A stretch of 64,000 nt of DNA. Source: Bacteroidetes bacterium UBA4414. GTDB lineage: Bacteria; Bacteroidota; Bacteroidia; Chitinophagales; Chitinophagaceae. Made by a program: the position numbers and the translations under genes. Each line of letters opens with the position of its first letter. Position 1 is the first letter of the stretch. The notes below the pieces were generated by a model that worked only from the letters and a program-made list of their open reading frames with translations, ran no database searches and had not been told where the DNA came from. Shown piece after piece: positions 8,332 to 18,555 of the stretch. Where the stretch lies: the NCBI GenBank assembly GCA_002389765.1, contig DGQM01000011.1:11472-75471 (forward strand), read 5' to 3'.

Positions 8332-9915
8332 ATGAAAATATACCTATTTGCATGCCTGCTGATTTGCAGCACAACAGTCCAAGCTCAATCGCCATTTGTC
8401 TTTAAAAAAATAGATGGTTATCAACAACCAAGGCAAATACAAACAACCGACAATCTGCTATTATTCACCTCTTACGATACTGCACACCATATCTATGCAT
8501 CCAGAGGTAGTACTGCCACTACAGCTGAAATTATCTACCCCAACGGACAGCCTGTCAACTTACAGTCAATAGACATTAATGGCAATACACTGGTATCATT
8601 TTTTATTGCCAATAGCAATACAGCAAGCCTGTGGCACACAAACGGCACAAAAGCAGGTACACAAAAAATTGCAGACTTAGGAATAAACGATGCAGTTGAA
8701 TATAATGGCAAAGTTTATTTCAGCGGCATAGACAATAACACCAAAAACGACTTGTGGGCCACAGATGGCACCGTAGCGGGAACCCTAATGGTAAAAGACC
8801 TTAACATTACCCCCACTACAGCATACATGTACAATATGCATGTCCATAATGGAAAACTATTCTATACAATAACTGGCGCTGGCATAGGAGCAGAACTATG
8901 GATGAGTGATGGAACTACAACAGGCACTCAAAAAATTGCCATCAATACACAATCTGGCAATCCACCAAAGTTTATCAACTCGCTAACATCTTATAATAAT
9001 AACCTGTTTTTTGTTTTGGAGGATGATACCTATGGAGCAGAGCTATGGATAAGTGATGGCACAACGGTAGGAACTCAAAGACTGACAGATATAAATCCCG
9101 GCACCGGAAGTAGCATACAATCTGAATTAATAGTGATGAACAACTATTTATTCTTTACTGCCCAGGATGTGATACACGGCGTAGAATTGTGGAAGACAGA
9201 TGGTACAATTGCAGGCACCAAAATGGTAAAAGATATAGCCCCAACCAATAATGGCGGTGCAATGGGAATTTTTGCAGTGCTTGATAATCACCTGTATTTT
9301 TCTGCAAACGATAATATGCACGGGCAAGAACTATGGATAACTGATGGCACAGACGCAGGCACGATGATGGTTTCAGACATAGTAACGGGTATAGATGATA
9401 GCAACCCCTCCGATTTCATTTCCTACAATGGCAACCTTTATTTCAGTGCAAGATATGCCGGCAAGGGTGCTCAGTTGTTTGTGGTAATGAAAGATAAATC
9501 TGTAAAACTGATTTATCCCGCAAGCTTGGTCAATTCACCGCTATCGGGTTTCGATAAATTTAAGCCATTCAGTAAAGACGGTTACGTTTATTTCGCCGCA
9601 AGGTACAGTGCTGGCACAGACAGTCTATGGGCTGTAAAAGACACAACAGGCACTGCTTCAATTGCTACAACAGATAAAGCGATAAATCTCCAAATCTACC
9701 CCAACCCTGCACACCACAATTTCACCATAAAAACAACTACTGTGTTTACAGTTGGACGTATAGTATTGACAGACATAGCAGGACGCGTAGTTAAATCTCA
9801 AAAACTAAATTCTAATCTCGAAACCATATCTGTAGATGGCATTGCCCCGGGCATGTATATGGCAGATGTATGGCTGGATGATAAACGAAGCACACAAAAG
9901 CTGATAATTCAATAA
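8332..9915 (+). CDS. ELWxxDGT-repeat T9SS protein 4
   Basis: 527 residues from the ATG at 8332. A TTG at 8293 would add 13 residues that lie inside the inverted repeat and precede the signal peptide MKIYLFACLLICSTTVQAQ, so I reject it. Six clear repeats follow a degenerate first one (ASRGSTATTAEIIY). The region after the last repeat (KDKSVKLIYPASLV) lacks the usual closing-repeat motif. The T9SS domain (IYPNPAHHNFTIK ... PGMYMADVWLDD) is nearly identical to that of the previous gene. This paralogue has drifted furthest in the propeller part while keeping the sorting domain. Confidence 0.86.
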   Translation: MKIYLFACLLICSTTVQAQSPFVFKKIDGYQQPRQIQTTDNLLLFTSYDTAHHIYASRGSTATTAEIIYPNGQPVNLQSIDINGNTLVSFFIANSNTASLWHTNGTKAGTQKIADLGINDAVEYNGKVYFSGIDNNTKNDLWATDGTVAGTLMVKDLNITPTTAYMYNMHVHNGKLFYTITGAGIGAELWMSDGTTTGTQKIAINTQSGNPPKFINSLTSYNNNLFFVLEDDTYGAELWISDGTTVGTQRLTDINPGTGSSIQSELIVMNNYLFFTAQDVIHGVELWKTDGTIAGTKMVKDIAPTNNGGAMGIFAVLDNHLYFSANDNMHGQELWITDGTDAGTMMVSDIVTGIDDSNPSDFISYNGNLYFSARYAGKGAQLFVVMKDKSVKLIYPASLVNSPLSGFDKFKPFSKDGYVYFAARYSAGTDSLWAVKDTTGTASIATTDKAINLQIYPNPAHHNFTIKTTTVFTVGRIVLTDIAGRVVKSQKLNSNLETISVDGIAPGMYMADVWLDDKRSTQKLIIQ

Positions 9916-9926
9916 AAAACTCAAAA

Positions 9927-9953
9927 AAGCCTCGCAAATTGCGGGGCTTTTTT
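9927..9953 (+). terminator. Intrinsic terminator
   Basis: AAGCCTCGC (9927-9935) pairs with GCGGGGCTT (9941-9949) with one wobble, followed by a T run. Confidence 0.8.
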
Positions 9954-10138
9954 ATGGCTGATAAGCCCAAACATTTTACCCAAAAAATACGCTAAAAACA
10001 TTTACAATAAAGGCATACAGAAATACAACCTGAACCATTACCGCATCATACACCCAAAAATGACGCCATATTTAATACAGCATTTATATATCGTTGGTAT
10101 TTTTAACACAATACTTCCAAATCAAAACAGCATTATTA

Positions 10139-11767
10139 ATGAAACGACTCATACTCTCACTATTTTGCTCAATGTCTGTGGCATTGCAGGCAAATGCCCA
10201 ATTGGTATTCACAGGCTTTGACCTGGAACCCGGCGTGGGCGATTCTTCCCCTTGGCAATTTATAAACTACAATGGCAAAATGCTGTTCAATGCAAGTACG
10301 GCTGCCAATGGTACAGAGCTGTGGATAAGTGATGGCACAGTTGCAGGTACACAATTACTGAAAGATATATACACAGGTGCAACGGGCAGCAGTCCTTACA
10401 ACTTTTTTGAGGTGAATGGCAAGCTACTGTTTGCCGCAACTGCCAATGGCAGCGGGCAAGAGCTGTGGATAACAGACGGTACATCTGCAGGTACACAATT
10501 GCTCAAAGACATCAACCCCGGCGCAGGCAGCTCAGGCGCACTTACCAATGCCATTGTATTCAACAACAAACTATACTTTGCTGCCAACGATGGCTCTCAT
10601 GGCATAGAGTTGTGGGTAAGCGATGGCACTGCAGCAGGCACACAATTACTGATAGACATAAAAGCAGGTGCTGCAAGCTCGAACCCATACAGACCAAGCA
10701 TTTATAATGGCAAAATATACTTTGCAGCAGAAGATGCCAATGGTTCTGAATTATGGTCTTCAGACGGTACTACAGCAGGCACACAAATGCTGAAAGACAT
10801 CAACCCGGGTGCTGCATACAGCGGCCCTGGTAGTTTAACCATTTACAACGGCCTGCTTTACTTCTTTGCAAACAACGCATCCGGACACGAGCTTTGGGTA
10901 ACAGATGGCACCAGCGCCAATACACAACTCATCAAAGACCTGAACCCCGGCCCCGGCAACGGAGCCAACCCTTATCCATATACGCGTGTATACAATGGCA
11001 AACTATACTTTGCCGGCGATAACGGCGCTACAGGCACAGAAGTATTTGCAACAGACGGTACTACAGCAGGCACTGTACTGGTTGCCAACATCAATTCCGC
11101 AGGCCCTTCTTACCCTTCAGAGTTTTATGAGTACAAGGGTAAACTGTATTTTGGTGCAGACGATGGCACAAACGGGCGCGAGCTGTGGATGACTGACGGC
11201 ACCAACACCACTATGGTAAAAGACATCAACCCCGGCCCGGGCGATGGCTCTCCGACACTGTTCTATACTTACAAAAACAGTCTTTACTTCGGCGCAACCA
11301 GGTCTTCTGCACCCGACTATAATTTTTATAAAAGCGATGGAACAGGCGCAGGCACTGTTCTGATAGCACCTGCTATTGCCCCCAACATCAACCCATGTGC
11401 CGATGCAGTGGGCTATTTCCTGAATACTACTAACAACACCATGTATGTAAGGGCCAATTACAACACCAATGGTCTGGAGATGTGGGCTATTCAGGACACA
11501 TCTACTACCGGCATAGAAAACCTAAGTAATACACCAGACGCACGCATCTACCCCAATCCTGCACACAACAACTTTACAATAAAAACTACTACCACATTCA
11601 AAGCAGGCAGTATCACACTGACGGATGTTACTGGGCGCATTGTAAAAACTGAAAAGCTACATACCAATAATCAAAACATATCGTTGGAAAGCATACCGCA
11701 AGGCATATATCTCGCCAACATATTGCTGGACGACACACGAACAACGCAACGACTCATCATACATTAA
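10139..11767 (+). CDS. ELWxxDGT-repeat T9SS protein 5
   Basis: 542 residues from the ATG at 10139, where the signal peptide begins (MKRLILSLFCSMSVALQANAQ); upstream in-frame codons add no signal-like sequence. Eight repeats, the seventh shortened to 'ELWMTDGTNTTMVKDI' and the eighth the closing type 'FYKSDGTGAGTVLIAP'. The T9SS domain (IYPNPAHNNFTIK) ends QGIYLANILLDDTRTTQ, slightly different from its neighbours. Glycine and proline are abundant around 'DINPGAGSS'. Predicted secreted propeller. Confidence 0.88.
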   Translation: MKRLILSLFCSMSVALQANAQLVFTGFDLEPGVGDSSPWQFINYNGKMLFNASTAANGTELWISDGTVAGTQLLKDIYTGATGSSPYNFFEVNGKLLFAATANGSGQELWITDGTSAGTQLLKDINPGAGSSGALTNAIVFNNKLYFAANDGSHGIELWVSDGTAAGTQLLIDIKAGAASSNPYRPSIYNGKIYFAAEDANGSELWSSDGTTAGTQMLKDINPGAAYSGPGSLTIYNGLLYFFANNASGHELWVTDGTSANTQLIKDLNPGPGNGANPYPYTRVYNGKLYFAGDNGATGTEVFATDGTTAGTVLVANINSAGPSYPSEFYEYKGKLYFGADDGTNGRELWMTDGTNTTMVKDINPGPGDGSPTLFYTYKNSLYFGATRSSAPDYNFYKSDGTGAGTVLIAPAIAPNINPCADAVGYFLNTTNNTMYVRANYNTNGLEMWAIQDTSTTGIENLSNTPDARIYPNPAHNNFTIKTTTTFKAGSITLTDVTGRIVKTEKLHTNNQNISLESIPQGIYLANILLDDTRTTQRLIIH

Positions 11768-11780
11768 CCCCCCGATTGCC

Positions 11781-11810
11781 AATAGCCGCTAACCATGCGG
11801 CTGTTGTTTT
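11781..11810 (+). terminator. Intrinsic terminator
   Basis: AATAGCCGC (11781-11789) pairs with GCGGCTGTT (11797-11805) with one wobble, followed by T residues. Confidence 0.75.
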
Positions 11811-11864
11811 TCATCAAATTTGCAAAAACGCATTATCCGTATCTTTAAACTGCAAACAATTGTT

Positions 11865-13517
11865 ATGAAAAAACTATTTATACCTCTGATGCTTTTGTTG
11901 ACATCTGCTGCCCATGCACAGCTACCTGTTTTTACCGGCTTGGAGCTATTCTCCGGTGGTAGTAGTATGGCTACTCCGTTAGCAGAAATTAATGGTAAGC
12001 TGATACTCTCCAGCTATGAAGCCATATACGGCAATGAGCCGTATGTGAGCGATGGCACTGTTGCAGGTACAACACTGCTAAAAGACATAAAGCCGGGAAC
12101 AGGTAATGGCTTCAATTATTTTGGTGGTGCAGTATACAACGGCAAATACTATTTTACTGCCAATGACGGCACAAACGGTACAGAGATTTGGTATACAGAT
12201 GGCACTACTAACGGCACGCAATTACTGAAAGATATTAACCCCGGCGCTGCAAGCGCATTCAACCAAACAAACTTCATGACTGTATCTGCAGGCAAATTAT
12301 ACTTTGCGGCAGACAATGGCGTAAACGGTTATGAAGTATGGGTAAGCGATGGTACTAATGCAGGTACTACCATGCTCAAAGATATTCAACCGGGTGGTGT
12401 CGGTTGCGATCCGCAGCTGTTTACAGAGCTGAATGGTAAAACATTATTTTCTGCTACAACAGCAACCTATGGTCAAGAATTATGGATAACTGATGGTACA
12501 TCAGCAGGCACACAATTGATTCAGGACATCAACACCGGCGCTGCCAATGCCGGCATTGCGAATTTGATAAAATTCAATAACGAAATATTCTTCTTCGCGC
12601 GATCCGTTGTTGATGGTTATGAAGTATGGCACACAGACGGAACCGGAGCTGGAACGCTTATATTAAAAGACATCAACCCATCAGGTGATGGTGTTGATTA
12701 CGGAAACTTTGCCATATTGGGCAACAAACTGTTCTTCCCTGCCAAGAATGGTGTAAACGGAGAAGAGCTTTGGTCATCAGACGGTACTGCGGCAGGTACA
12801 CAGCTATTTAAAGATGCATTTCCGGGTAGCGATGGTATGCTCATCAGAAATCTGACGGTATGCAATGGTAAATTATATTTCCGCGGTATACACGCAGCAA
12901 CTACCGGTGCAGAACCGTGGGTGAGCGATGGTACCGTAGCCGGCACTTTCATGCTCAAAGACTTAAACCCGGGCACAGGCCACGGATTTGCCAATCTACC
13001 CAAATTTACTGCTTACAAAAAGTACACCTACTTCACTGGTGCACAAACCACCGGAGATATACAACTGTGGCAAACAGACGGCACTACTGCTAATACTAAG
13101 CTCATTTCACCTCCCACTGCCCCAATCACAAATCCACTAAACCTTACTGCGCAATTTTTATTATACACGAAAGACAGTAGCCTGTACTTTACCGCAGGAT
13201 ACGATGCTACAGGCGCTGAACTATGGAAAATAACAGACACTACATCTTACCCAAACAGCGTAACTACAACGGCGCACAACACTGCGGATGTACGCATCTA
13301 CCCCAACCCCGCCCACCACAATTTTACAATAAATATAACGCAGTCTTTTAAATCTGGCAGCATCACACTTACAGACGTAACAGGACGTATTGTAAAATCC
13401 GAAAACCTAAACACAAAATCCGAAATTATTTCGCTGGAAGGCATAGCGCCCGGCATATACATAGCAGACATATGGCTGGATGATAAACGAAGTACACAGA
13501 AAATTGTGATTGAATAA
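11865..13517 (+). CDS. ELWxxDGT-repeat T9SS protein 6
   Basis: 550 residues from the ATG at 11865, chosen for the signal peptide MKKLFIPLMLLLTSAAHAQ. A TTG 45 bp upstream overlaps the terminator region and adds no signal-like sequence. Eight repeats, several with EVW or EPW in place of ELW (EPYVSDGT, EVWVSDGT, EPWVSDGT), and the closing repeat 'LWQTDGTTANTKLISP'. The T9SS domain (IYPNPAHHNFTIN ... PGIYIADIWLDD) uses an isoleucine-rich variant of the shared ending. Confidence 0.88.
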   Translation: MKKLFIPLMLLLTSAAHAQLPVFTGLELFSGGSSMATPLAEINGKLILSSYEAIYGNEPYVSDGTVAGTTLLKDIKPGTGNGFNYFGGAVYNGKYYFTANDGTNGTEIWYTDGTTNGTQLLKDINPGAASAFNQTNFMTVSAGKLYFAADNGVNGYEVWVSDGTNAGTTMLKDIQPGGVGCDPQLFTELNGKTLFSATTATYGQELWITDGTSAGTQLIQDINTGAANAGIANLIKFNNEIFFFARSVVDGYEVWHTDGTGAGTLILKDINPSGDGVDYGNFAILGNKLFFPAKNGVNGEELWSSDGTAAGTQLFKDAFPGSDGMLIRNLTVCNGKLYFRGIHAATTGAEPWVSDGTVAGTFMLKDLNPGTGHGFANLPKFTAYKKYTYFTGAQTTGDIQLWQTDGTTANTKLISPPTAPITNPLNLTAQFLLYTKDSSLYFTAGYDATGAELWKITDTTSYPNSVTTTAHNTADVRIYPNPAHHNFTINITQSFKSGSITLTDVTGRIVKSENLNTKSEIISLEGIAPGIYIADIWLDDKRSTQKIVIE

Positions 13518-13524
13518 AACATAC

Positions 13525-13551
13525 AAAGCCCTGCAAATGCAGGGCTTTTTT
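13525..13551 (+). terminator. Intrinsic terminator
   Basis: A 10-bp perfect stem (13525-13534 with 13539-13548, AAAGCCCTGC/GCAGGGCTTT), loop AAAT, then Ts. Confidence 0.9.
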
Positions 13552-13579
13552 CGTAATTTGAGGTTACTAAACTCTTTTT

Positions 13580-15223
13580 ATGAAAAAACCTATAATCTTA
13601 TGTGCATTGCTATGCAGCAATGCGATTGCATTTTCTCAACCGGTACTCAAGCGATTCGATCTTGTTATCGGGCAATCCTCAAACCCCCAATACCTGAAAG
13701 CGGAAGGAAACCGTGTGTTTTTTGAAGCGGGCACAAGCCAAGACCGCGAACTATGGGTGAGCGATGGTACAACAGCAGGCACACACGTTATAAACGATAA
13801 ACCATATACACAATCTGCTGCCTATCCACTGGCAAGTATCAACAGCGGGCAAATCCTGTTCAACTACAACGATTCCCTTACCGGCAATGAATTATGGGCC
13901 AGCGATGGTACTACTGCAGGTACAGTAATGATAAAGGATATAAACCCTACAGGCTCTTCAAACATTTATAATGGCATTGTGTACAACGGTAAGTACTATT
14001 TTGCTGCAAACAATGGCACCAACGGAAACGAGCTGTGGATAACAGACGGCACTACTGCAGGTACCACTATGCTATTAGATATTGTACCGGGTATAAACGG
14101 CGCTGATCCGGTAAATTTTATTGTTTGTAATAATAAATTCTTTTTCAGTGCCAAAACTGCAACACCTGGCGCACAGCAAATGTGGGTGAGCGATGGAACG
14201 GTTGCAGGTACTAAACCTATCAAAGGCAATTGTACCGGTTCAATATGTTATTCATTGAGTACGGTAACCCCTGTTGCTTTCAACAATCGTGTATTTTTCA
14301 GAGCATCTACCCCTGCAACGGGCGATGAGCTATGGTCTACAGACGGTACAGATGCCGGTACTAATATGGTAAAAGATATTCGCCCGGGCAGTGCATCGGG
14401 CTATTCATACAACGTAACAACAGTGCCACCTGTTGAGTATAATGGCAGGCTTTACTTCTCTGCCTCAGACAGTACCGGCAGGGACAACACCTGGAGCACA
14501 GACGGCACAAGTGCAGGTACATCAATGGCTATATATATGCTACCCATCATTGGCGTGGGCCATATTATGGAGTACGCTGTTTACAACAATAAATTATATG
14601 GCATCACTGCATATTCCCAAAGCTATCGCCTGCTTGTTAGTGACGGCACACAAGCCGGCACGCGCGGCATCATACTTCCTGATAGTTTCAAAGGCATCCG
14701 TTTTATGACAACGTTCAGAAACAGGCTATATATGGCAGCAGTAGACCCCATTGCCGGAAACAATGCAGTGCTGCAAATAAGCGGTACAGATACTGTAGCC
14801 ACATTTGCCACTAACAAGTATCCCATACCATCGTCTCTACAAATGCTCAACTATGTAGGGCCGCTTGTTGTTTGCGATACAACACTCTTCTTCATGGCAC
14901 CACTAGACACTACAGGTGCAGAACTGTGGACGCTTACCGATACTGTATATAAACACGTAACTACGCACATAACACCGGCATACACTTCGGCTACATGCTA
15001 CATCTACCCCAATCCCGCACACCACAACTTTACAATAAATACAACTACTGCATTCAAAGCAGGCAGCGTAACGCTTACAGACTTAACAGGACGTATAGTT
15101 AAATCTCAAAAGCTACATACTAATCTCGAAACCATATCTGTAGAAGGCATTGCCCCGGGTATGTATATGGCAGATATTTGGCTGGATGATAAGCGAAACA
15201 CGCAGAAAATTATGATTGAATAA
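13580..15223 (+). CDS. ELWxxDGT-repeat T9SS protein 7
   Basis: 547 residues. Signal peptide MKKPIILCALLCSNAIAFSQ. Seven recognisable repeats; some have lost the ELW start (NTWSTDGTSAGT, RLLVSDGTQAGT) and the closing one has decayed to 'ISGTDTVATF'. The T9SS domain (IYPNPAHHNFTINTTTAF ... PGMYMADIWLDD) is well kept. Only 62 bp separate it from the previous stop, but the terminator there argues for separate transcription. Confidence 0.87.
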   Translation: MKKPIILCALLCSNAIAFSQPVLKRFDLVIGQSSNPQYLKAEGNRVFFEAGTSQDRELWVSDGTTAGTHVINDKPYTQSAAYPLASINSGQILFNYNDSLTGNELWASDGTTAGTVMIKDINPTGSSNIYNGIVYNGKYYFAANNGTNGNELWITDGTTAGTTMLLDIVPGINGADPVNFIVCNNKFFFSAKTATPGAQQMWVSDGTVAGTKPIKGNCTGSICYSLSTVTPVAFNNRVFFRASTPATGDELWSTDGTDAGTNMVKDIRPGSASGYSYNVTTVPPVEYNGRLYFSASDSTGRDNTWSTDGTSAGTSMAIYMLPIIGVGHIMEYAVYNNKLYGITAYSQSYRLLVSDGTQAGTRGIILPDSFKGIRFMTTFRNRLYMAAVDPIAGNNAVLQISGTDTVATFATNKYPIPSSLQMLNYVGPLVVCDTTLFFMAPLDTTGAELWTLTDTVYKHVTTHITPAYTSATCYIYPNPAHHNFTINTTTAFKAGSVTLTDLTGRIVKSQKLHTNLETISVEGIAPGMYMADIWLDDKRNTQKIMIE

Positions 15224-15232
15224 AACATATAC

Positions 15233-15257
15233 AGCCCCGCGTTTTGCGGGGCTTTTC
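15233..15257 (+). terminator. Intrinsic terminator
   Basis: AGCCCCGC (15233-15240) pairs with GCGGGGCT (15246-15253), loop GTTTT, then Ts. Confidence 0.85.
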
Positions 15258-15386
15258 TTATGCATTAATCATTAGAACTAATTCTACAAAACATGGCACA
15301 CTATTACATGTAAGAAACTAACATTAATATTATATTTAAATACTAAAATTTATACATCGAAGAATTGTTTACTAAATAATCCAAGT

Positions 15387-17039
15387 ATGAAAATCCTTAA
15401 GACAGCTATTGCATTGCTATTCTGCTCACAAGCACTTGCACAAACACCTGTTACATTTACCGGCTTTGATATTGCTACGGGCTCTTTGGGTTTGGCCCCC
15501 AACAATTTCTTTGTTTCAGGTACAAAAATGTATTTCATAGGCAGTACCCCCATTGTTGGCAGTGAGCTCTGTGTATCTGATGGCACAACGGCAGGCACCA
15601 CTATTGTCAAAGACATTAATCCCGGTACTGCAGGCAGTGATATTCGAGAGTTTACCGAGATGGGCGGCAAAGTATATTTTGTGGCAAACGATGGCTCGCA
15701 TGGAGAAGAGCTGTGGGTAACGGACGGTACAGCCGCAGGCACGCAAATGGTAGCAGATATTGAGCCGGGCGCTAGTGGCTCCTATTGCAGATACCTGACA
15801 GTAAAGGGTAGCAACATAATATTTACCGCCTACAAAACAGGCAGCGGATTTGAGCTTTGGACAACAGATGGAACCTCCGCAGGCACACAACTGCTGAAAG
15901 ATACAAGGCCCGGAAACTCTGACGGCTATCCAAAATTTTTAACTTCTTTTAATGGAGCTATATATTTTCAAGCCTACGACAATACCAATGGCAGAGAACT
16001 ATGGACTACAGATGGCACTACTGCAGGCACACAGCTATTTAAAGATATTTATCCCGGCAATTCCACCTCAGACCCTCGCGAGTTTACAGTAGTTAACAAT
16101 AAAATGATTTTCAGAGCAGAAGACGGCACAAATGGTGCTGAAATGTGGGTAACTGACGGTACTGCTTCCGGCACACAGTTACTTAAAGACATCAAGCCGG
16201 GAGCCAGTGGCAGCATTAATTATACTGTTGTTCTTGACGATGTAAAACTACCTGTATATAATAACCGTGTATACTTCGGTGCAGACGATGGTGTTAATGG
16301 TCGTGAAATATGGTACACTGATGGCACTACAGCTGGCACGCAATTGCTGAAGGATATTGTGCCGGGCGCAAGCGGCAACAACGACGTCACAACCTACCCA
16401 ACAGCAATACACAATAACAAAATGTACTTTACGGCAAGTGAACCTGTTTATGGACAGGAAATATGGGAAACCGACGGCACTACAGCAGGCACACAACTGG
16501 CTATAGAAACACTGCCCGGAACCGGCGGATCTATACCTGCTGTGTTGGCATCCTATGGCAGCAAATTATACATCACCGCTACAAACGCATCTATGGAGCG
16601 CAGGCTATACCAGTCGGACGGTACTACGGCAGGCACGTATGAAATTGCACCCGCCGGAGCCACCAATACCAGCCCTATTATTGAGTATACACAAAAATGT
16701 ATTTTCAACAATGCACTGTATTTTCCTGCAAACTACAACGCTATAGGGCATGAAATGTGGTCTATTCAAGAGTCTACAACAAGCATTCCACTTGTTGCCA
16801 ATACATCATTCATCACCCTATACCCCAATCCCGCACACAACAACTTTACAATAAAAACAACTACTGCATTCAAAGCTGGCAGCGTAACGCTAACAGATGT
16901 AACAGGACGCGTTGTGAAAACCCAAAAGCTACATACGAATCTCGAAACGATAGCTGTAGAAGGCATAGCGCCCGGCATATACATGGTTGATGTGTGGCTG
17001 GATGACAAACTGAGTACGCAAAAACTGATTATACAATAA
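15387..17039 (+). CDS. ELWxxDGT-repeat T9SS protein 8
   Basis: 550 residues. Signal peptide MKILKTAIALLFCSQALAQ. Eight repeats, the first with a cysteine (ELCVSDGTTAGT), then ELWVTDGT, ELWTTDGT and EIWYTDGT forms and the closing 'LYQSDGTTAGTYEIAP'. T9SS domain at the end (LYPNPAHNNFTIK ... PGIYMVDVWLDD). Last of the consecutive block; it converges with the tail-sheath gene on the other strand. Predicted secreted beta-propeller of unknown ligand. Confidence 0.88.
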   Translation: MKILKTAIALLFCSQALAQTPVTFTGFDIATGSLGLAPNNFFVSGTKMYFIGSTPIVGSELCVSDGTTAGTTIVKDINPGTAGSDIREFTEMGGKVYFVANDGSHGEELWVTDGTAAGTQMVADIEPGASGSYCRYLTVKGSNIIFTAYKTGSGFELWTTDGTSAGTQLLKDTRPGNSDGYPKFLTSFNGAIYFQAYDNTNGRELWTTDGTTAGTQLFKDIYPGNSTSDPREFTVVNNKMIFRAEDGTNGAEMWVTDGTASGTQLLKDIKPGASGSINYTVVLDDVKLPVYNNRVYFGADDGVNGREIWYTDGTTAGTQLLKDIVPGASGNNDVTTYPTAIHNNKMYFTASEPVYGQEIWETDGTTAGTQLAIETLPGTGGSIPAVLASYGSKLYITATNASMERRLYQSDGTTAGTYEIAPAGATNTSPIIEYTQKCIFNNALYFPANYNAIGHEMWSIQESTTSIPLVANTSFITLYPNPAHNNFTIKTTTAFKAGSVTLTDVTGRVVKTQKLHTNLETIAVEGIAPGIYMVDVWLDDKLSTQKLIIQ

Positions 17040-17041
17040 AC

Positions 17042-17068
17042 AAAAGCCCCGCAGTGTGCGGGGCTTTT
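17042..17068. terminator. Bidirectional terminator between convergent genes
   Basis: An 11-bp perfect stem (17042-17052 with 17058-17068, AAAAGCCCCGC/GCGGGGCTTTT). A and T runs on both sides allow it to serve both the + strand ELWxxDGT gene and the - strand sheath gene. Confidence 0.9.
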
Positions 17069-17073
17069 GTTTA

Positions 17074-18501
17074 TTAGCTTGTTTGCATCAGTTGTTGATA
17101 TGTAAATATGATAAACTCTGCAGGACGAGTTATTGCAACACCTACTTCTACCCTCAGCACACCATCCAGCAGGTCATTATTCGTCATGCTACTACCAAGC
17201 CCTATTTTTACAAAAAATGCCTCTTCGGGTTTTGCACCTGCAAATGCACCTTGTGCCCATAAGCCTGTGAGAAAAGAATTGATACTTGCAGTAATTGCAA
17301 CCCATGTATTGGCATTATTCGGCTCAAACACATATGCCTGACAGGCAAACTTTATACTCTGCTCTATCATTATCATCGTTCGCCTTACATTGATGTATCT
17401 CCAATCGTTGCTATTACCATCCAACGTACGGGCACCCCATACCAGCAGGCCACGCCCGGCGAATGAACGGATTGCATTTACAGCTTTACCATCCAAAGGT
17501 ACATTCATACCCTCTTGCTGGTTGTTACTAATAGATAATACAGGGCTTGCTACCGCATGCAGGCTTACATTAGCAGGTGCTTTCCATACACCAACAGCAT
17601 TATCTACACTTGTATACACACCTGCCATTGCAGCCGATGGCGGCATCTTGTTAACAAGGCTCAATGCAGCTGCTTTTATGGCTTTATAATTATCGCTGAG
17701 CGCTAGCAATGCACTATCCGTACCCTCTACACCAACTGTTGCACCATTTTGGATGATGGCATTATATGCTGCTACATGGGCAGGCTCCATATAGTTTTGT
17801 AAATCTGCAAACTGTGTATAGTCCAGTGCTGCATCGGTGGTTATGACAGTGTTCAGCCACGGGTAATATGCCACACCATAACTCCTGTCATCACCAAGTA
17901 TAGCACTTCTGAAATTGCTGATATCATCATCTATTGCATTGCAGGTATAGGTATCTAATATGGCAACGCGGCTTTGCATACACCTGCAATGCACAAGCAT
18001 ATCATTCATCAACGTATTGTAGTCTGCATTACTCAGCAACAATGCATCCGGCACAACAAGTATTGTAGGTTCCGGCTCTTTCTTTAGTGTATCTATAGCT
18101 GCTTGTATAGCTGCAAGTGTGGGTGTTGTATTATAGCCCCCTGCCGATATAATGTAACAACGGCCGCCACCATTTGCATAAAACAGGCGCAAGCTGTTGT
18201 ATAGTCTGTACATCAATACACCATCCAGATCAACTATATACGATTTGCCGTTTATCGGGAAAGCGAGAGCATCATTGCTTTCAATCAGTTTGAATTTGTA
18301 TTGGGGCGCTTTACCGAATAATTGGTCATACTCTACCAATGAGGAAATGACGATGGGTATATTCAGCAAAGAACGGCCATTTAGCGACAAAGCCTTTTCT
18401 GTATGGCCTATAAATGCGGGCACAGCAGTATTCACCTGCCTTGTACTATTGGGGAAAGTGTTTTTTTCTTCGATATAAACATCGGGCGTTTTGTATAGCA
18501 T
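17074..18501 (-). CDS. Solitary contractile tail-sheath protein
   Basis: 475 residues from the ATG at 18501, where the typical sheath N-terminus begins (MLYKTPDVYIEEKN); 15 further upstream codons look unrelated. Residues 1-45 carry 'PDVYIEE...TAVPAFIGHTEKA' and the C-terminal half carries 'NAIRSFAGRGLLVWGARTL' and 'WRYINVRRTMIMIEQSI', marks of phage tail-sheath proteins and of sheaths in contractile injection systems (Afp/PVC-like). Sheath subunits polymerise around an inner tube and contract. No tube, baseplate, spike or AAA gene lies in the window, so it may serve a distant cluster or have another role. It follows the response regulator by 54 bp and could belong to that operon. Confidence 0.85.
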   Translation of the reverse strand: MLYKTPDVYIEEKNTFPNSTRQVNTAVPAFIGHTEKALSLNGRSLLNIPIVISSLVEYDQLFGKAPQYKFKLIESNDALAFPINGKSYIVDLDGVLMYRLYNSLRLFYANGGGRCYIISAGGYNTTPTLAAIQAAIDTLKKEPEPTILVVPDALLLSNADYNTLMNDMLVHCRCMQSRVAILDTYTCNAIDDDISNFRSAILGDDRSYGVAYYPWLNTVITTDAALDYTQFADLQNYMEPAHVAAYNAIIQNGATVGVEGTDSALLALSDNYKAIKAAALSLVNKMPPSAAMAGVYTSVDNAVGVWKAPANVSLHAVASPVLSISNNQQEGMNVPLDGKAVNAIRSFAGRGLLVWGARTLDGNSNDWRYINVRRTMIMIEQSIKFACQAYVFEPNNANTWVAITASINSFLTGLWAQGAFAGAKPEEAFFVKIGLGSSMTNNDLLDGVLRVEVGVAITRPAEFIIFTYQQLMQTS

Positions 18502-18555
18502 ATGTTTTATGATGTAGTTGCTGCAAGATATATATTGTAGCAACAATACACCCTA

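Noticed and set aside
17074..18501. Prophage or complete contractile injection system
   Set aside because: Only a sheath gene is present; no tube, baseplate, capsid, integrase, terminase or lysis gene occurs in the window.
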